From NCBI GenBank assembly GCA_022448955.1, contig JAKVCU010000013.1:24258-57711 (forward strand): a stretch of DNA of 33,454 nt. The letters are read 5' to 3'. This stretch comes from Saprospiraceae bacterium (lineage in GTDB: Bacteria > Bacteroidota > Bacteroidia > Chitinophagales > Saprospiraceae). Positions 1 through 9,151 of the stretch are shown one piece after another. Made by a program: the position numbers and the translations under genes. Numbering within the stretch: position 1 is the stretch's first letter; each line of letters opens with the position of its first letter. The notes beneath the pieces are model-generated. The model was given only the letters and a program-made list of their open reading frames with translations, was not told where the DNA came from and did no database searches.

Positions 1-338
1 AAAGCTTCTTTCACAACGAAAAAAGTACCTTTTTCCATTTCTTTTACCTTGTGTTTCATTTCCATTGCATCTTCATAGATCATGGATTTGAGGGAAGGGA
101 TTTCGTGCCAATCACACTCCATGGCTACAGCCTCTTCTTCTTTACCATCCGCTTTTTTGATAGGGTCCAAAGCAATAGCCTCCTGCTCTTCGATAAGCTT
201 ATTAGATTTTTGATGATCTAGTTCACCTATTGGAATTTCCCATTGATCTTGATTTTGATCTTTATTAACGAGAAAGATCTCGAGACCCTTTTCTCTAAAA
301 CGATACATGATCAAGTTTGCTTTCTTTACCAGTTTCAT
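1..338 (-). CDS. Nudix-like protein, partial (C-terminus outside window)
   Basis: The frame is open from an ATG at 336-338 to the window edge, giving 112 residues with no stop. The first 30 residues (MKLVKKANLIMYRF, then GLEIFLV and WEIPIGEL) look like the opening strands of a Nudix hydrolase fold, where a hydrophobic strand is followed by W-E-x-P-x-G. The catalytic Nudix box GX5EX7REUXEEXGU is not visible where it would normally follow. Instead there is an acidic, Lys/Glu-rich stretch with a WHEIPSL segment. It is therefore either a degenerate relative or an unrelated protein with a chance resemblance. It lies downstream of three minus-strand genes and may share their transcript. No function can be assigned; the call is an inference from a short motif. 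Confidence 0.5.
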   Translation of the reverse strand, partial: MKLVKKANLIMYRFREKGLEIFLVNKDQNQDQWEIPIGELDHQKSNKLIEEQEAIALDPIKKADGKEEEAVAMECDWHEIPSLKSMIYEDAMEMKHKVKEMEKGTFFVVKEA

Positions 339-440
339 CTTCTTGCTTTTATAGCTATAGCTAAGCTGCTATCAACAAATTATTTTGTAAACAAAAACAC
401 GGTCAAAAAGTTCTGGCAAGATAAGAAGGTTTGGAATAGT

Positions 441-908
441 TTACAAAGTGTAAGTAGTTCGTTTTTTCTTTTTCTTCCGATTGCTAGGCTTTCTTTCGAT
501 TTCTTTATCCTTCGGTTTTGTTTGGTTTTCAGGAGAGAGTTGAAAGGGTTCTAAGTGTTCCCCATCGAAAAAAAATTGAAAAAAATTATCTTGAAAATCT
601 TCATTTTGGAATTGCTGCATCATCTGAGACAGCATTTTGCTTATTTGCTCATTCATTTTCGACCATTCCTCACTTTGCAGTTTATCGTCAGAAAAAGGCA
701 TCATAAAGTTCCATTGCATCGTCGTATCCATCATAAAAGGAGATGTGCCATCTAATTGCAATCCTTCCATCATCTTTTGCATTTGCTGCTGCATCAGTTC
801 CATGGCATCATCGCCATTTTTATCCTGAGGTATGGGTATATTATTCTGCTGTGCGAAAGCCAGTATTGATGTTAGGGTGAAAGCCAGTAAAAGAGATATC
901 TTTTTCAT
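441..908 (-). CDS. Met/Gln-rich exported protein, function unknown
   Basis: This 155-residue protein starts with a clear Sec signal peptide (MKKISLLLAFTLTSILAFAQ, cleavage probably after AFA, about residue 19), so the product should be periplasmic or surface exposed. The mature part is unusual. About one residue in ten is Met, clustered in runs such as MELMQQQMQKMM and MLSQMMQQF, followed by a Phe-rich FFQFFF segment. The last 25 residues are strongly basic, with five consecutive lysines. I do not recognise a family. Amphipathic Met/Gln helices could bind hydrophobic surfaces or soft metals, but this is speculation. It lies 59 bp after the membrane-protein gene on the same strand and may be cotranscribed with it. 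Confidence 0.75.
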   Translation of the reverse strand: MKKISLLLAFTLTSILAFAQQNNIPIPQDKNGDDAMELMQQQMQKMMEGLQLDGTSPFMMDTTMQWNFMMPFSDDKLQSEEWSKMNEQISKMLSQMMQQFQNEDFQDNFFQFFFDGEHLEPFQLSPENQTKPKDKEIERKPSNRKKKKKRTTYTL

Positions 909-967
909 TTTTTAATTGTTGGTTGTTGGTGGGTTGTTGTAAAATAAGCAACGATTCATCAGATTAG

Positions 968-1642
968 CTACTCAATAGAGCGTTGTACTAACTCCAAGGT
1001 TGCAAGAGATAATAATAGATTTTCTTCCTCTTTATTTAAGTCATTTGTTACGAATTCAAAGGCGCGCTGATTCAAATCTTTTTTGCTTGCAGGTAATTGA
1101 TTCACCACATTAGCTACTTCTCTATCACCGATATGGATAGGCGTGTTGTCTGAAGCAACGGATAATTGCGCAATTTTTTTACGGTTACTAGCACTGACAA
1201 GTTCTCCTCTATCATTCACAGAGCCAATTAAGCGATTATCAATCACAATTTGGATACTATCATCTTTTATTCTGTAGGCATATTCATGATTGGCTGTACG
1301 AGCGTATAGAAGTGCATCTAATCTATTTTTTCGAGCAGCGTATTTTTTATAACTATAGGCTACGATTGGTTCATTAAAAATAGTAGTATAGATTCCTTTG
1401 GCGGTGTATGCGACATTTTTCTTTACAGTTTGTTTTAATTGATTTAAGGAGAACAATTCCAAATCGTCCTTTGTGATAGGCACTAGATCATCGATCCAAG
1501 TATCCATATCATTTTTCAGTTTTTTCAAGTCTTTTTGTACTTGCTTTTTATTAGGGCTGACATTTCCGACCCCTTTAGACATGAAATAGATTCCTACCAC
1601 AATTAATCCCAAAAAGCCAGCCATAATTGGTAACATTCCCAT
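968..1642 (-). CDS. Membrane-anchored hypothetical protein (one N-terminal span)
   Basis: The 224-residue product has one hydrophobic segment at about residues 4-22 (LPIMAGFLGLIVVGIYFM) and then a hydrophilic, mixed-charge body, consistent with a single-span anchored protein. The body has a Lys-rich helical stretch (about 30-50), then a segment with alternating charged and beta-prone residues (DDSIQIVIDNRLIGSVNDRGELV) and a C-terminal acidic helix. No catalytic motif or known domain is recognisable. The ATG at 1640-1642 sits directly before the membrane segment. It lies between a lipoprotein gene 114 bp upstream and the Met-rich exported protein downstream, all on the minus strand, which suggests an envelope-related cluster. 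The function is unknown. Confidence 0.75.
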   Translation of the reverse strand: MGMLPIMAGFLGLIVVGIYFMSKGVGNVSPNKKQVQKDLKKLKNDMDTWIDDLVPITKDDLELFSLNQLKQTVKKNVAYTAKGIYTTIFNEPIVAYSYKKYAARKNRLDALLYARTANHEYAYRIKDDSIQIVIDNRLIGSVNDRGELVSASNRKKIAQLSVASDNTPIHIGDREVANVVNQLPASKKDLNQRAFEFVTNDLNKEEENLLLSLATLELVQRSIE

Positions 1643-1756
1643 TTTTTCTAAATTTTATCATCCTTATTGGATAGTGTCCTTGTTCTATTATCTAAAACAC
1701 CTGTAATATTTGCTTGGTTTAGAGCGGGCCTACTCCATCAAAGTGGCCATTTTCAT

Positions 1757-2851
1757 CTATTCTTCCAAGCCTGCTTGCATATTCAATTGAATTTCATATA
1801 CTTCTGGTTCATTAAATTGATCCAATCTACTTTTTAGAATGGATAATTCTATTTCAGAAAAGTAAGCGTTAAAGTTTTCAATAATTTGAGCTATTTCCTT
1901 TTGAATCTGTTCTTTACTTTCCCAGTAAGTTACTTCAGTTTTAGTAATATCTTCAAAAAGTTTAGATTTAATCTCTAATAATTCTGATTGAAAGGGTGAA
2001 TCGTCTGCCAAAAGGCTACCAATCTTTCCAAGGACATTCAAGTGGATTCCTCTACCCAATAAGGAGTGACCGCCATAATCCCAGGTTTGCATCGTCCAAA
2101 TAGGATAAAAATATTCCACGCCATCATCTGGATAAATGGAAGCTGCAAAAGCAAAATAGTCATCATCTATATATTCCTCGCTGACTACGGCAAGAGATAA
2201 AAATGCATTATAATCGACAAATAAATAATAAGAAGTACCTTCTGCCACCAATTGAGGTATAAAAGCTGGAAATTCTTCTTTCAACCAGAATAGATTTATC
2301 AATTCATCTTCTTGTCTTAGGAGGAGTTTTTTTTCAATAGAAGCAAGCATTTTATCTCTAAGTGCTTTCCCACTTTTATAAACATCCAGTACAGCCATTA
2401 ATTCGTCAGCTTCTGCAAATGCATTATTGTAATTTTGTAGTTCTTCCCATTGGGATACTCCAATCAAGGAGCGAAGTAAGCGTTCGCGTAATATGCTGTC
2501 GATAGTCAAGCCATTTAAAGATTTTAGCTGGAGCGGACAAGGGTAGATCCAGCCAAAGGTATCATCTGCTGCTTTGACTTTTATCCAAGGCAGTTCAAAA
2601 CTTTGGTTTTGGATTTCCATTTTGGATAAGAAATCACTCTCTTCATAAAGGTCTTCTAATTGCTCTCCTTTTGAGAGTTCCTTCAGGACTCGTCCTTTTC
2701 CGCCTGCTTGCTCATAAAGTATTAATCCATTCTGATTGACTTCAAAATCAAAATGCTTTGGTTCTTCTTTTTTTGACTCTGCATTATTACTGGTCTCATT
2801 TTCGCAGCTAAGCGCAAAGCTTAGTAGGAACAGGATAAAAAGGCCTCTCAT
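1757..2851 (-). CDS. Lipoprotein with SH3-like segment, function unknown
   Basis: This 364-residue protein starts with a short hydrophobic leader ending in FALSC, a relaxed Bacteroidota lipobox that places the lipidated cysteine at residue 16. The acidic and Asn/Ser-rich residues that follow are typical of a lipoprotein tether. Residues of about 38-105 resemble a bacterial SH3-type domain: a GLILYEQAGGKGRVLKELSKG strand-turn opening, then a hydrophobic ligand-like stretch ending in WIKVKAADDTFGWIYP. The remaining 260 residues are helical and Glu-rich with aromatic patches, and I cannot place them. The product is probably attached to the outer or inner membrane and faces the periplasm. It is the first gene of the minus-strand cluster that continues to the window edge. 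Confidence 0.75.
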   Translation of the reverse strand: MRGLFILFLLSFALSCENETSNNAESKKEEPKHFDFEVNQNGLILYEQAGGKGRVLKELSKGEQLEDLYEESDFLSKMEIQNQSFELPWIKVKAADDTFGWIYPCPLQLKSLNGLTIDSILRERLLRSLIGVSQWEELQNYNNAFAEADELMAVLDVYKSGKALRDKMLASIEKKLLLRQEDELINLFWLKEEFPAFIPQLVAEGTSYYLFVDYNAFLSLAVVSEEYIDDDYFAFAASIYPDDGVEYFYPIWTMQTWDYGGHSLLGRGIHLNVLGKIGSLLADDSPFQSELLEIKSKLFEDITKTEVTYWESKEQIQKEIAQIIENFNAYFSEIELSILKSRLDQFNEPEVYEIQLNMQAGLEE

Positions 2852-3156
2852 ATGTATTGATATCTTTTGTAAACTTATTATACAATAAGAGCATGTCTAA
2901 ATTTTCTACTGTCTGAAAACCAAAGCTTTGAGAACTATGGCGTCCGATTGGATCATTTATTTTAACTCGCTAAACGCCTTCACAAATCCTTAGCCAAAAC
3001 CCTACCTTTACTGGTAGGCAAACTCAAATCGTTGATGATCAGTTTGAATAAAATTTAAATACACTCTAAATCAGAGATGGTTTGCATGCAAACCATTACG
3101 CTACTGAATGGATTGATTCGCCATGAAAAGGCGAATCAGGCTGGTTTTAGTATAAC
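2852..3156. repeat. Gene-free stretch with three consecutive inverted repeats
   Basis: No convincing gene lies here. Three dyads occur in order. The first is CCTACC/GGTAGG at 3001-3006 and 3013-3018. The second is a perfect 20-bp palindrome (ATGGTTTGCATGCAAACCAT) at 3077-3096. The third is GATTCGCC/GGCGAATC at 3115-3122 and 3130-3137 with a 7-nt loop. None has a long T-run, so they are not ordinary intrinsic terminators. They lie between the 3' end of rpoD and the start of the lipoprotein gene and could be regulatory dyads, mRNA-stabilising hairpins or remnants of a dispersed element. Confidence 0.55.
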
Positions 3157-3192
3157 AAAAAAATCCATTCCTATCTAGGAATGGATTTTTTT
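3157..3192 (-). terminator. rpoD intrinsic terminator
   Basis: A perfect inverted repeat (ATCCATTCCTA/TAGGAATGGAT with a 2-nt centre) is flanked by a run of A on one side and T on the other. It lies 22 bp past the rpoD stop. On the minus strand the hairpin is followed by seven T residues. It is symmetric and could also work on the plus strand. Confidence 0.9.
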
Positions 3193-3213
3193 GTATGCAG
3201 TCAAAATAATGGA

Positions 3214-4080
3214 TTATCCCAAATATGATTTCAACTGATTTCGGTTATATGACTTGCGTAAGCGGCGAATAGCACGTTCTTTGATTTGACGGACCCTCTC
3301 ACGTGTAAGGCCATATAGCTCACCAATTTCTTCCAAAGTAAGTGATTTGTGACCATTTAAACCATAATAAGAAGATAAAACCTCTACTTCACGAGGAGAA
3401 AGTATAGACAGTCCTTGCTGAACCTCTTCTTTTAAAGATTGCTCCATCAAATTTTCGTCAGGTGACATATTCTGTTCAGAGGAGATCACATCCAACATCG
3501 TTGAATCGCCATCTTCACCACTAAGTGGTGCATCAACAGAAAGGTGACGGCCATTACCTTTCAGCATATTAGATATTTCTTTCGGCGTCATATTCAGCAA
3601 CTCTGCTAATTCTTCATGAGTTGGCTCTCGCTCGAATTCTTGTACAAAAGACAAGAAAGCTTCGTTCACCTTATTGTACGAACCGACCTTATTGAGGGGA
3701 AGGCGCACAATTCTAGAATATTCGACGATTGCTTGCAGGATGGACTGACGAATCCACCAAACTGCATAAGAAATAAACTTAAATCCCTTTGTTTCGTCAA
3801 AACGTTTGGCTGCTTTCATTAGGCCTACATTGCCTTCATTGATCAAGTCACTAAGTGATAGGCCTTGGTTTTGATACTGTTTCGCAACAGAAACGACGAA
3901 ACGAAGATTAGATTTCGTCAATTTATCTAATGCTTCTTGATCGCCTTCGCGTATACGACGAGCCAGATCTGCTTCGTCGTCTGCACTTAACATCGGAATT
4001 TTGCCAATATCATTAAGATATTTGTCGAGCGCGAGGCTCTCTCTGGCAGTAATTTTATTTGTAATTTTTAACTGACGCAT
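3214..4080 (-). CDS. rpoD: Primary sigma factor, sigma-70 family (RpoD/SigA)
   Basis: This is the housekeeping sigma subunit that directs RNA polymerase to most promoters. At 288 residues it is short and has no region 1.1, as is usual for the primary sigma factor of Bacteroidota. Region 1.2 lies near residues 13-45 ([17 protein letters not shown]). Region 2 follows, with [24 protein letters not shown] and the promoter-melting segment [15 protein letters not shown] at about 100-115. Region 3 covers about 140-185. Region 4 has a helix-turn-helix near the C-terminus ([19 protein letters not shown]), which would read the -33 element. The ATG at 4078-4080 matches the family start MRQLKI. Downstream of rpsO and pnp, it has its own terminator. 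I saw no clear TANNTTTG element in the 273 bp upstream. Confidence 0.97.
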   Translation of the reverse strand: MRQLKITNKITARESLALDKYLNDIGKIPMLSADDEADLARRIREGDQEALDKLTKSNLRFVVSVAKQYQNQGLSLSDLINEGNVGLMKAAKRFDETKGFKFISYAVWWIRQSILQAIVEYSRIVRLPLNKVGSYNKVNEAFLSFVQEFEREPTHEELAELLNMTPKEISNMLKGNGRHLSVDAPLSGEDGDSTMLDVISSEQNMSPDENLMEQSLKEEVQQGLSILSPREVEVLSSYYGLNGHKSLTLEEIGELYGLTRERVRQIKERAIRRLRKSYNRNQLKSYLG

Positions 4081-4291
4081 ATGTTGGGATTTTCAAGGTT
4101 TCGACCTTCTAATTAAATATACGTTTTTTTAAACAAAAAAGTTGCCCCTTTAACGGCGGCACTTGACTTTTTAGCTAAAAAAACTTATATCCACGAATTT
4201 TACTACACTTTTGAGGCTGAAAAAGTTTCTTTGAATGTACAATAAATCAGTACAAAATGTTTTGCTCTAATCATTATGAATGCTAAAGTGA

Positions 4292-4326
4292 CAAAAAAAA
4301 TACCTAAATCTTAGTACAGATTTAGG
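4292..4326 (-). terminator. pnp intrinsic terminator
   Basis: The inverted repeat CCTAAATCT/AGATTTAGG (4303-4311 and 4318-4326, 6-nt loop) is followed on the minus strand by a run of T (eight A residues on the plus strand at 4293-4300). It lies 38 bp downstream of the pnp stop. The rest of 4081-4291 has no recognisable gene. Confidence 0.9.
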
Positions 4327-4363
4327 CATTTTGTGACAAGGAAAATGATCCTTTTACATGATT

Positions 4364-6553
4364 TTATCCCCTACGATCGCGATCTCTTCTTTCACCTCTA
4401 TCACCTCCTTTTCCATCACCATTACGCTGAGGTCTTTGCATCAATGCTTTTCTTGATAAGCGCAGTTTTCCTGTTTTTTGGTCCACTCCAATCAATTTAA
4501 CTTTCACAGGGTCGCCCTCTTTGAAGACGTCTTCTACCTTCTCAATTCTAGTATGAGAGATTTCTGAAACGTGTAACAATCCGCTCTTCCCATGGAAGTC
4601 AACAAATACACCATAAGGCATGATTGTTTTAACTACTGCATCATAAACATCACCTACTTCAGGAGTAAAGGTAATACGCTTGATGCGATCCATTGCTTTC
4701 TCGATTGAAGCTTTATCTGAGCTTGAGATATTTACATATCCCTTTTCATCTTTCTCTTCGATATTAATGATCGTACCGGTTTCTTTCTGCATTTCTTGGA
4801 TCACTTTACCACCAGGTCCAATTACAGCACCAATAAAGCTTTTATCGATGATCATTTCAACGATACGAGGTGCATGTGCTTTGAAGTCATCGCGTGGTTC
4901 TGCAATAGACTCCGACATTTTATCTAAGATGTGTAAACGACCTTCTCTTGCTTGATCTAAGGCTTTTTCTAACAACTCGTAAGGTAAACCATCGATCTTG
5001 ATATCCATCTGACAAGCGGTGATACCATCACGCGTACCCGTTACCTTAAAGTCCATATCTCCAAGTGCGTCTTCATCACCTAAGATATCAGACAAGATAG
5101 CTGTACGTTCACCATCGGAGATCATTCCCATGGCAATACCAGATACAGGGCTCTTAATCTGAATACCTGCATCCATCAATGCTAAGGCACCTGCACAAAC
5201 AGTGGCCATAGAAGATGAACCATTTGATTCAAGAATATCTGAAACCAGACGAATGGTATAAGGTATTTCATCAGGTAATACTTGCTTTAAAGAACGAGAA
5301 GCTAAGTTAGCATGACCTACCTCACGACGACCAGGACCACGTTGTGGCTTCACTTCACCTACAGAGAAACCAGGGAAGTTATAGTGAAGAATAAATTTCT
5401 CTTGCTCTACTTTCAGAGCATTATCCATCATCAACTGGTCTAACTTAGTACCAAGTGTCAATGATGTTAAACTTTGTGTTTCACCACGAGTGAAAATCGC
5501 TGAACCGTGTGCAGAAGGTAGATAGTCTACTTCTGTCCAAATATGACGGATTTCATCAAATTTACGACCGTCCAGACGGATATTTTCTGAAAGGACCATA
5601 TCACGAATGGTTTCTTTCTTTAATTTTTCAAAGTATTCAGAAGCCTTTTTACCATTTTCTTCTGCATACTCTTCACCTTTTTCTTCTAGGAGTGTTTCTT
5701 TGAACTGATCTTTCAATTCTGAGAAACCCTCTTTTCTAGCTTTTTTATCCAGTGCAGCTTTTGCTATTTTAAGAATACCTTCTTCACACTTCTCTTTCAC
5801 ATAAGCTTTTAAATCTTCATCAACTTCAGGAAGTACTACTTCACGCTTAACAGTAGCTTTTTCACCAACAAGCTCTGCTAGTTTCAACTGTGCTTCACAC
5901 TGTACTTTGATAGCTTCGTGACCAAACTTGATTGCTTCCACTAAGTCTTTTTCAGAACACTCCTTCATTTCGCCCTCTACCATCATCACATTATCCATAG
6001 TAGCTGCTACGATAATATCCAAATCGGCCTCTTCTAAGTCAGAGCGGTAAGGATTGATCATGAAGTTACCACGGATTCTTGCTACACGTACTTCTGAGAT
6101 AGGTCCTGCAAAAGGAATATCAGAAACAGCTAAAGCTGCTGAACCCGCCAATGCTGCGAATGCATCAGGCATCGTTTCTACTTCACCAGAGATGAGGTTA
6201 ATGATGATTTGTGTATCATTTCTATAATCATCTGGGAAAAGTGGGCGAATCGCACGATCCACCAAGCGAGAGATCAAAACTTCGTTATCAGATAATTTTG
6301 CTTCTCTTCTAAAAAAGTTTCCAGGAATTCGTCCTGCAGCTGCAAATTTTTCTTGATAATCTACGGAAAGAGGAAAAAAGGATTGTCCTTCTCTGGCTTC
6401 AAATGCTGATACAGCTGTTGCAAATAACATCGTGTTACCTACGCGCACTACTACCGACCCGTGCGCTTGTGTCGCTAATTTTCCAGTCTCAATAGTGACT
6501 GTTCTACCATCCGGTAAATCAAAGGAGGTAGTAATTGGAATCTGTTGTCCCAT
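4364..6553 (-). CDS. pnp: Polyribonucleotide nucleotidyltransferase (PNPase)
   Basis: This phosphorolytic 3'-to-5' exoribonuclease degrades mRNA and structured RNA, releasing nucleoside diphosphates. The 729-residue chain has the full family architecture: a first RNase PH domain (about 1-230), a helical linker, a second RNase PH domain (about 320-545, with [17 protein letters not shown]), a KH domain (about 555-620, with the IGPGG loop near 578-582) and an S1 domain (about 630-700, [19 protein letters not shown]). It ends in an Arg/Asp/Gly-rich tail. The start used is the ATG at 6551-6553 ([16 protein letters not shown]). A TTG twelve bases upstream is in frame but is an unlikely start. It follows rpsO on the same strand, a widely conserved pairing. 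A separate 361-bp gap lies upstream. Confidence 0.97.
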   Translation of the reverse strand: MGQQIPITTSFDLPDGRTVTIETGKLATQAHGSVVVRVGNTMLFATAVSAFEAREGQSFFPLSVDYQEKFAAAGRIPGNFFRREAKLSDNEVLISRLVDRAIRPLFPDDYRNDTQIIINLISGEVETMPDAFAALAGSAALAVSDIPFAGPISEVRVARIRGNFMINPYRSDLEEADLDIIVAATMDNVMMVEGEMKECSEKDLVEAIKFGHEAIKVQCEAQLKLAELVGEKATVKREVVLPEVDEDLKAYVKEKCEEGILKIAKAALDKKARKEGFSELKDQFKETLLEEKGEEYAEENGKKASEYFEKLKKETIRDMVLSENIRLDGRKFDEIRHIWTEVDYLPSAHGSAIFTRGETQSLTSLTLGTKLDQLMMDNALKVEQEKFILHYNFPGFSVGEVKPQRGPGRREVGHANLASRSLKQVLPDEIPYTIRLVSDILESNGSSSMATVCAGALALMDAGIQIKSPVSGIAMGMISDGERTAILSDILGDEDALGDMDFKVTGTRDGITACQMDIKIDGLPYELLEKALDQAREGRLHILDKMSESIAEPRDDFKAHAPRIVEMIIDKSFIGAVIGPGGKVIQEMQKETGTIINIEEKDEKGYVNISSSDKASIEKAMDRIKRITFTPEVGDVYDAVVKTIMPYGVFVDFHGKSGLLHVSEISHTRIEKVEDVFKEGDPVKVKLIGVDQKTGKLRLSRKALMQRPQRNGDGKGGDRGERRDRDRRG

Positions 6554-6876
6554 AAGGTTGTACAAATTTTACGAAATAACGATCAAGCTCCTGAGCGAAA
6601 ACTTTTTTTTGCTTTCCCTGAATACTGATGGAGAAACTAGAGGTAAGTTCCTTCAGTGGTGGGGCAGGCAGGTAAAGGGAGCACTCAAAATTTCTATCGC
6701 TTTAATTAATTATTGTTATCTATCTATTATTGTGTATATCTACCTGCAAAACTTTTGGGAGTGGAGTCATTAGGTGCATCTAAAAAAAGTAATTATTCAA
6801 GTATTGACCCCAGAATGTGCATCAAGAATATAATGCTTTAACTTCTTTTTTGCTCTAACAAGATAATAGAAATTAA
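6554..6876. other. rpsO-pnp intergenic region, no gene seen
   Basis: This long spacer should contain the pnp leader and promoter, but I found no exact TANNTTTG on the minus strand. A 7-bp inverted repeat (GCAGGTA at 6668-6674, TACCTGC at 6741-6747) encloses 66 nt and could form a large stem, but it is short. The region is AT-rich with no credible ORF. Confidence 0.4.
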
Positions 6877-6910
6877 TTAGGGAAACACCATAAAAACGAT
6901 GTTTCCCTAA
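6877..6910 (-). terminator. rpsO terminator-like hairpin
   Basis: The repeat TTAGGGAAACA/TGTTTCCCTAA (11-bp arms, 12-nt loop) starts 4 bp after the rpsO stop. The T-run on the minus strand is weak (TTAATTTCT), so termination may be partial and allow read-through to pnp. Confidence 0.7.
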
Positions 6911-6914
6911 AATA

Positions 6915-7190
6915 TTACTTACGAATACCCAATTTCGCAATTAAATCACGATATCCTTGGATATCTTTTTTCGCTAAGTAAGTTAAGAGTCTCTTACGTT
7001 TACCTACCAGACTCAAAAGCGCCTTTCTACACGCAGTGTCTTTTTTATTGGCATTCAAATGTTGAGACATCATTTGGATACGGTATGTAAATAAGGCTAC
7101 TTGGCCTTCGATGCTACCTGTATTATTGGCATCACCGCCGTACTCTTTGAAGATTTCGTCTTTCTTCTCTTGTGATAAATAAATTCCCAT
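6915..7190 (-). CDS. rpsO: 30S ribosomal protein S15
   Basis: S15 is a primary 16S rRNA-binding protein that organises the central domain of the small subunit. The 91-residue length is close to the usual 89-90. The family core is visible: FKEYGGDANNTGSIEGQVAL, then RIQMMSQHLNANKKD and the highly conserved SLVGKRKRLLTYL segment near residues 60-72, ending in DLIAKLGIRK. The ATG at 7188-7190 gives MGIYLSQEKKDEI, which matches relatives. A good promoter (TTTC, 19 bp, TACCTTTG on the minus strand) lies about 50 bp upstream. pnp follows downstream on the same strand. Confidence 0.98.
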   Translation of the reverse strand: MGIYLSQEKKDEIFKEYGGDANNTGSIEGQVALFTYRIQMMSQHLNANKKDTACRKALLSLVGKRKRLLTYLAKKDIQGYRDLIAKLGIRK

Positions 7191-7239
7191 AATTTCTTTT
7201 TTTTACCGTTAGTGATCACTAAAATCAGTTACAGCCGTG

Positions 7240-7270
7240 CAAAGGTAAGTAAAATAATGTAAGTAGGAAA
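7240..7270 (-). promoter_or_regulatory. rpsO promoter, Bacteroidota type
   Basis: On the minus strand TACCTTTG (7247 to 7240) matches the -7 consensus TANNTTTG exactly. TTTC (7270 to 7267) lies 19 bp upstream as a three-of-four match to the -33 TTTG. The predicted transcript start is about 40 nt before the rpsO ATG. Confidence 0.7.
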
Positions 7271-7328
7271 TAGTAAATCCAATATACTAGCAACTATTTT
7301 TAACTACTCTTCTTTGCAAGCTATTAAA

Positions 7329-7369
7329 ACAAAAAGGTTACCTACCCTGATAATCAGGAATAGATAACC
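7329..7369 (-). terminator. etfA terminator
   Basis: An outer stem (GGTTA at 7336-7340, TAACC at 7365-7369) encloses an inner CCTGAT/ATCAGG hairpin at 7346-7358. On the minus strand it is followed by TTTTTGTTTT. It lies 39 bp past the etfA stop. Confidence 0.75.
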
Positions 7370-7407
7370 CTGTGCTGTTTTTTTGCTTTTTTGAAAGCTG
7401 CTCTAAC

Positions 7408-8367
7408 TTAAGCGTCCGCTTTAAATTTCTTTAAAGATTCGGTCAATCTAGGCACAACATCAAACAAATCACCAACAACGCCATAATCTGCTGCCTTGAA
7501 GAAAGGCGCTTCTGGATCCTTATTAATTACTACGATAGTCTTAGAGCTGTTTACCCCAGCCAAATGCTGAATCGCTCCAGAGATACCGATAGCAATATAT
7601 AAGTTAGGACGAATAGCGATACCTGTTTGTCCTACGTGTTCGTGGTGAGGTCTCCATCCTACATCTGAAACAGGGCGAGAGCAAGCTGTTGTTGCCCCTA
7701 GGGTGTCTGCTAATGTATCGATGATTCCCCAGTTTTCTGGGCCTTTCATTCCTCTACCTGCGGATACCACCAATTCCGCTTCTGGAAGCGGCACCGTCCC
7801 TTCAACAGTCGAAACTTCTTTTACTCTCACTCGACTAGTAGGTAAGTCTATTTCTAATGCATCTACTCCAACTACTGCACCGCCTTCTTCAGGTTGAATA
7901 GCATTTCCCATCAGTGAAACGACCTTAACATCTGATTTGATTTCAAAATCAGCTAATGCCTTTCCAGAAAATACACCTCTTCTTACTTTGAAACCACCTT
8001 CTACACTTGGAATGCTATTTACTCCAGCAACAGAACCTGCATTCAAACGCACTGCCACGCGACCAAGAATAGATTTACCCGTAGAAGTATGACTTAAAAC
8101 AACCACTTTTGCACCAAGATCAGATGCCGCTCCAGCAATCGCTGCTGCATAAACACTGCTATCAAATGCATTCAACTGCTCACTTGCAATATTATATACT
8201 TTAGACGCACCGTATTTTCCTAATTCACCTGCCCCTTCGACACTTCCTAAGGTAAGCGCTACACAGTCCGTTCCTAGGGCTTGTGCTGTTTTATATCCAT
8301 AGGTGACTGCCTCGAAAGCAGCTTTTTTAAACACCCCTTTTTGATTTTCTGCAAATACTAAAATCAT
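7408..8367 (-). CDS. etfA: Electron transfer flavoprotein alpha subunit
   Basis: EtfA carries the FAD of the ETF heterodimer, which takes electrons from acyl-CoA and related dehydrogenases and passes them to the respiratory chain through ETF:quinone oxidoreductase. The 319-residue length is typical. The N-terminal half has the adenine-nucleotide-hydrolase-like fold. The C-terminal FAD domain (about 195-319) shows GRGMKGPENW, then CSRPVSDVGW, HHEHVGQTG and the conserved IAIGISGAIQHLAG and INKDPEAPFF signatures. The start is the ATG at 8365-8367 (MILVFAENQKG). It lies 43 bp downstream of etfB and ends at a terminator, so the two form an operon. HMG-CoA lyase and P5C dehydrogenase elsewhere in the window fit the same catabolic role. 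Confidence 0.97.
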   Translation of the reverse strand: MILVFAENQKGVFKKAAFEAVTYGYKTAQALGTDCVALTLGSVEGAGELGKYGASKVYNIASEQLNAFDSSVYAAAIAGAASDLGAKVVVLSHTSTGKSILGRVAVRLNAGSVAGVNSIPSVEGGFKVRRGVFSGKALADFEIKSDVKVVSLMGNAIQPEEGGAVVGVDALEIDLPTSRVRVKEVSTVEGTVPLPEAELVVSAGRGMKGPENWGIIDTLADTLGATTACSRPVSDVGWRPHHEHVGQTGIAIRPNLYIAIGISGAIQHLAGVNSSKTIVVINKDPEAPFFKAADYGVVGDLFDVVPRLTESLKKFKADA

Positions 8368-8410
8368 TATTATTTAGTTTTCAGATTTTTTGATTTGATT
8401 AATTACCGAA

Positions 8411-9151
8411 TTAAAGTGCTTTTGCCTCTTCATGAAGCAAACGTACTAATTCATCCATGTTCTCAGGGTCAACTAATTTTACCGCTGACTTAGCAGGTGG
8501 TAATTCATAGTGAACTGGAACGACTAAATCATCAAAAGCGACTGCTTCTACTACGTTTAGTGGCTTCCGCTTAGCCATCATGATACCGCGCATATTAGGA
8601 ATGCGCTGCTCTGCTAATCCTTTTGCTGCGCTTAATACAAAAGGCGTATCTACCTCTACCGTTTCTGTTCCACCCTCAATATCTCTATCAATCGTAGCTG
8701 TATTGCCTGCTACGTCCATTTTTGAAGCGTAAGAGATGAAAGGCATATCTAAGAATTCAGCAAGCATCGCACCTACTTCAGAACGATTTTCATCAATCGT
8801 TTCTTTTCCTGTGATCACCACATCAAAACTTTCTCCTTTTGCATATTCTGCAATTTGCTTAGCAATATACATCGCACTACCTCCATTACTATTAATGCGT
8901 ACCGCATTATCTGCTCCGATAGCCAAACCTTTTCTAATTACAGTATCATTTTCTTTCGGGCCAACATTAATGATTGTTACAGACCCTCCTGCTGCCTCCT
9001 TTAATTCTAATGCTCTGACCAAAGCATACCATTCATCATAAGGATTCATAATATATTGAACACCATCTTTATTCAGAGCAGTTCCATCTGCATTGAAGGC
9101 GATCTTTGTAGTGGTATCAGGCGCTTTACTAACGCAAACCAGTATTTTCAT
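8411..9151 (-). CDS. etfB: Electron transfer flavoprotein beta subunit
   Basis: EtfB is the second subunit of the ETF heterodimer. It binds AMP and contains the recognition loop that docks onto partner dehydrogenases. From the ATG at 9149-9151 (MKILVCVSKAPDTTTKIAF) the protein is 246 residues, as expected. A TTG two codons earlier is in frame but unlikely to be used. Visible features are NPYDEWYALVRALELKE (about 38-54), the nucleotide-site region VITGKETIDENRSEVGAMLAEFL (about 113-135) and the recognition-loop area LAEQRIPNMRGIMMAKRKP (about 183-201). It is first in the etfB-etfA operon. A TATATTTG -7 match lies about 110 bp upstream on the minus strand, and a 24-bp dyad lies just beyond it. 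Confidence 0.96.
   Translation of the reverse strand: MKILVCVSKAPDTTTKIAFNADGTALNKDGVQYIMNPYDEWYALVRALELKEAAGGSVTIINVGPKENDTVIRKGLAIGADNAVRINSNGGSAMYIAKQIAEYAKGESFDVVITGKETIDENRSEVGAMLAEFLDMPFISYASKMDVAGNTATIDRDIEGGTETVEVDTPFVLSAAKGLAEQRIPNMRGIMMAKRKPLNVVEAVAFDDLVVPVHYELPPAKSAVKLVDPENMDELVRLLHEEAKAL

Noticed and set aside
243-554. Plus-strand ORF of 103 codons
   Set aside because: It lies mostly opposite the Nudix-like and Met-rich genes and has no family features. Composition fits the shadow of minus-strand coding.
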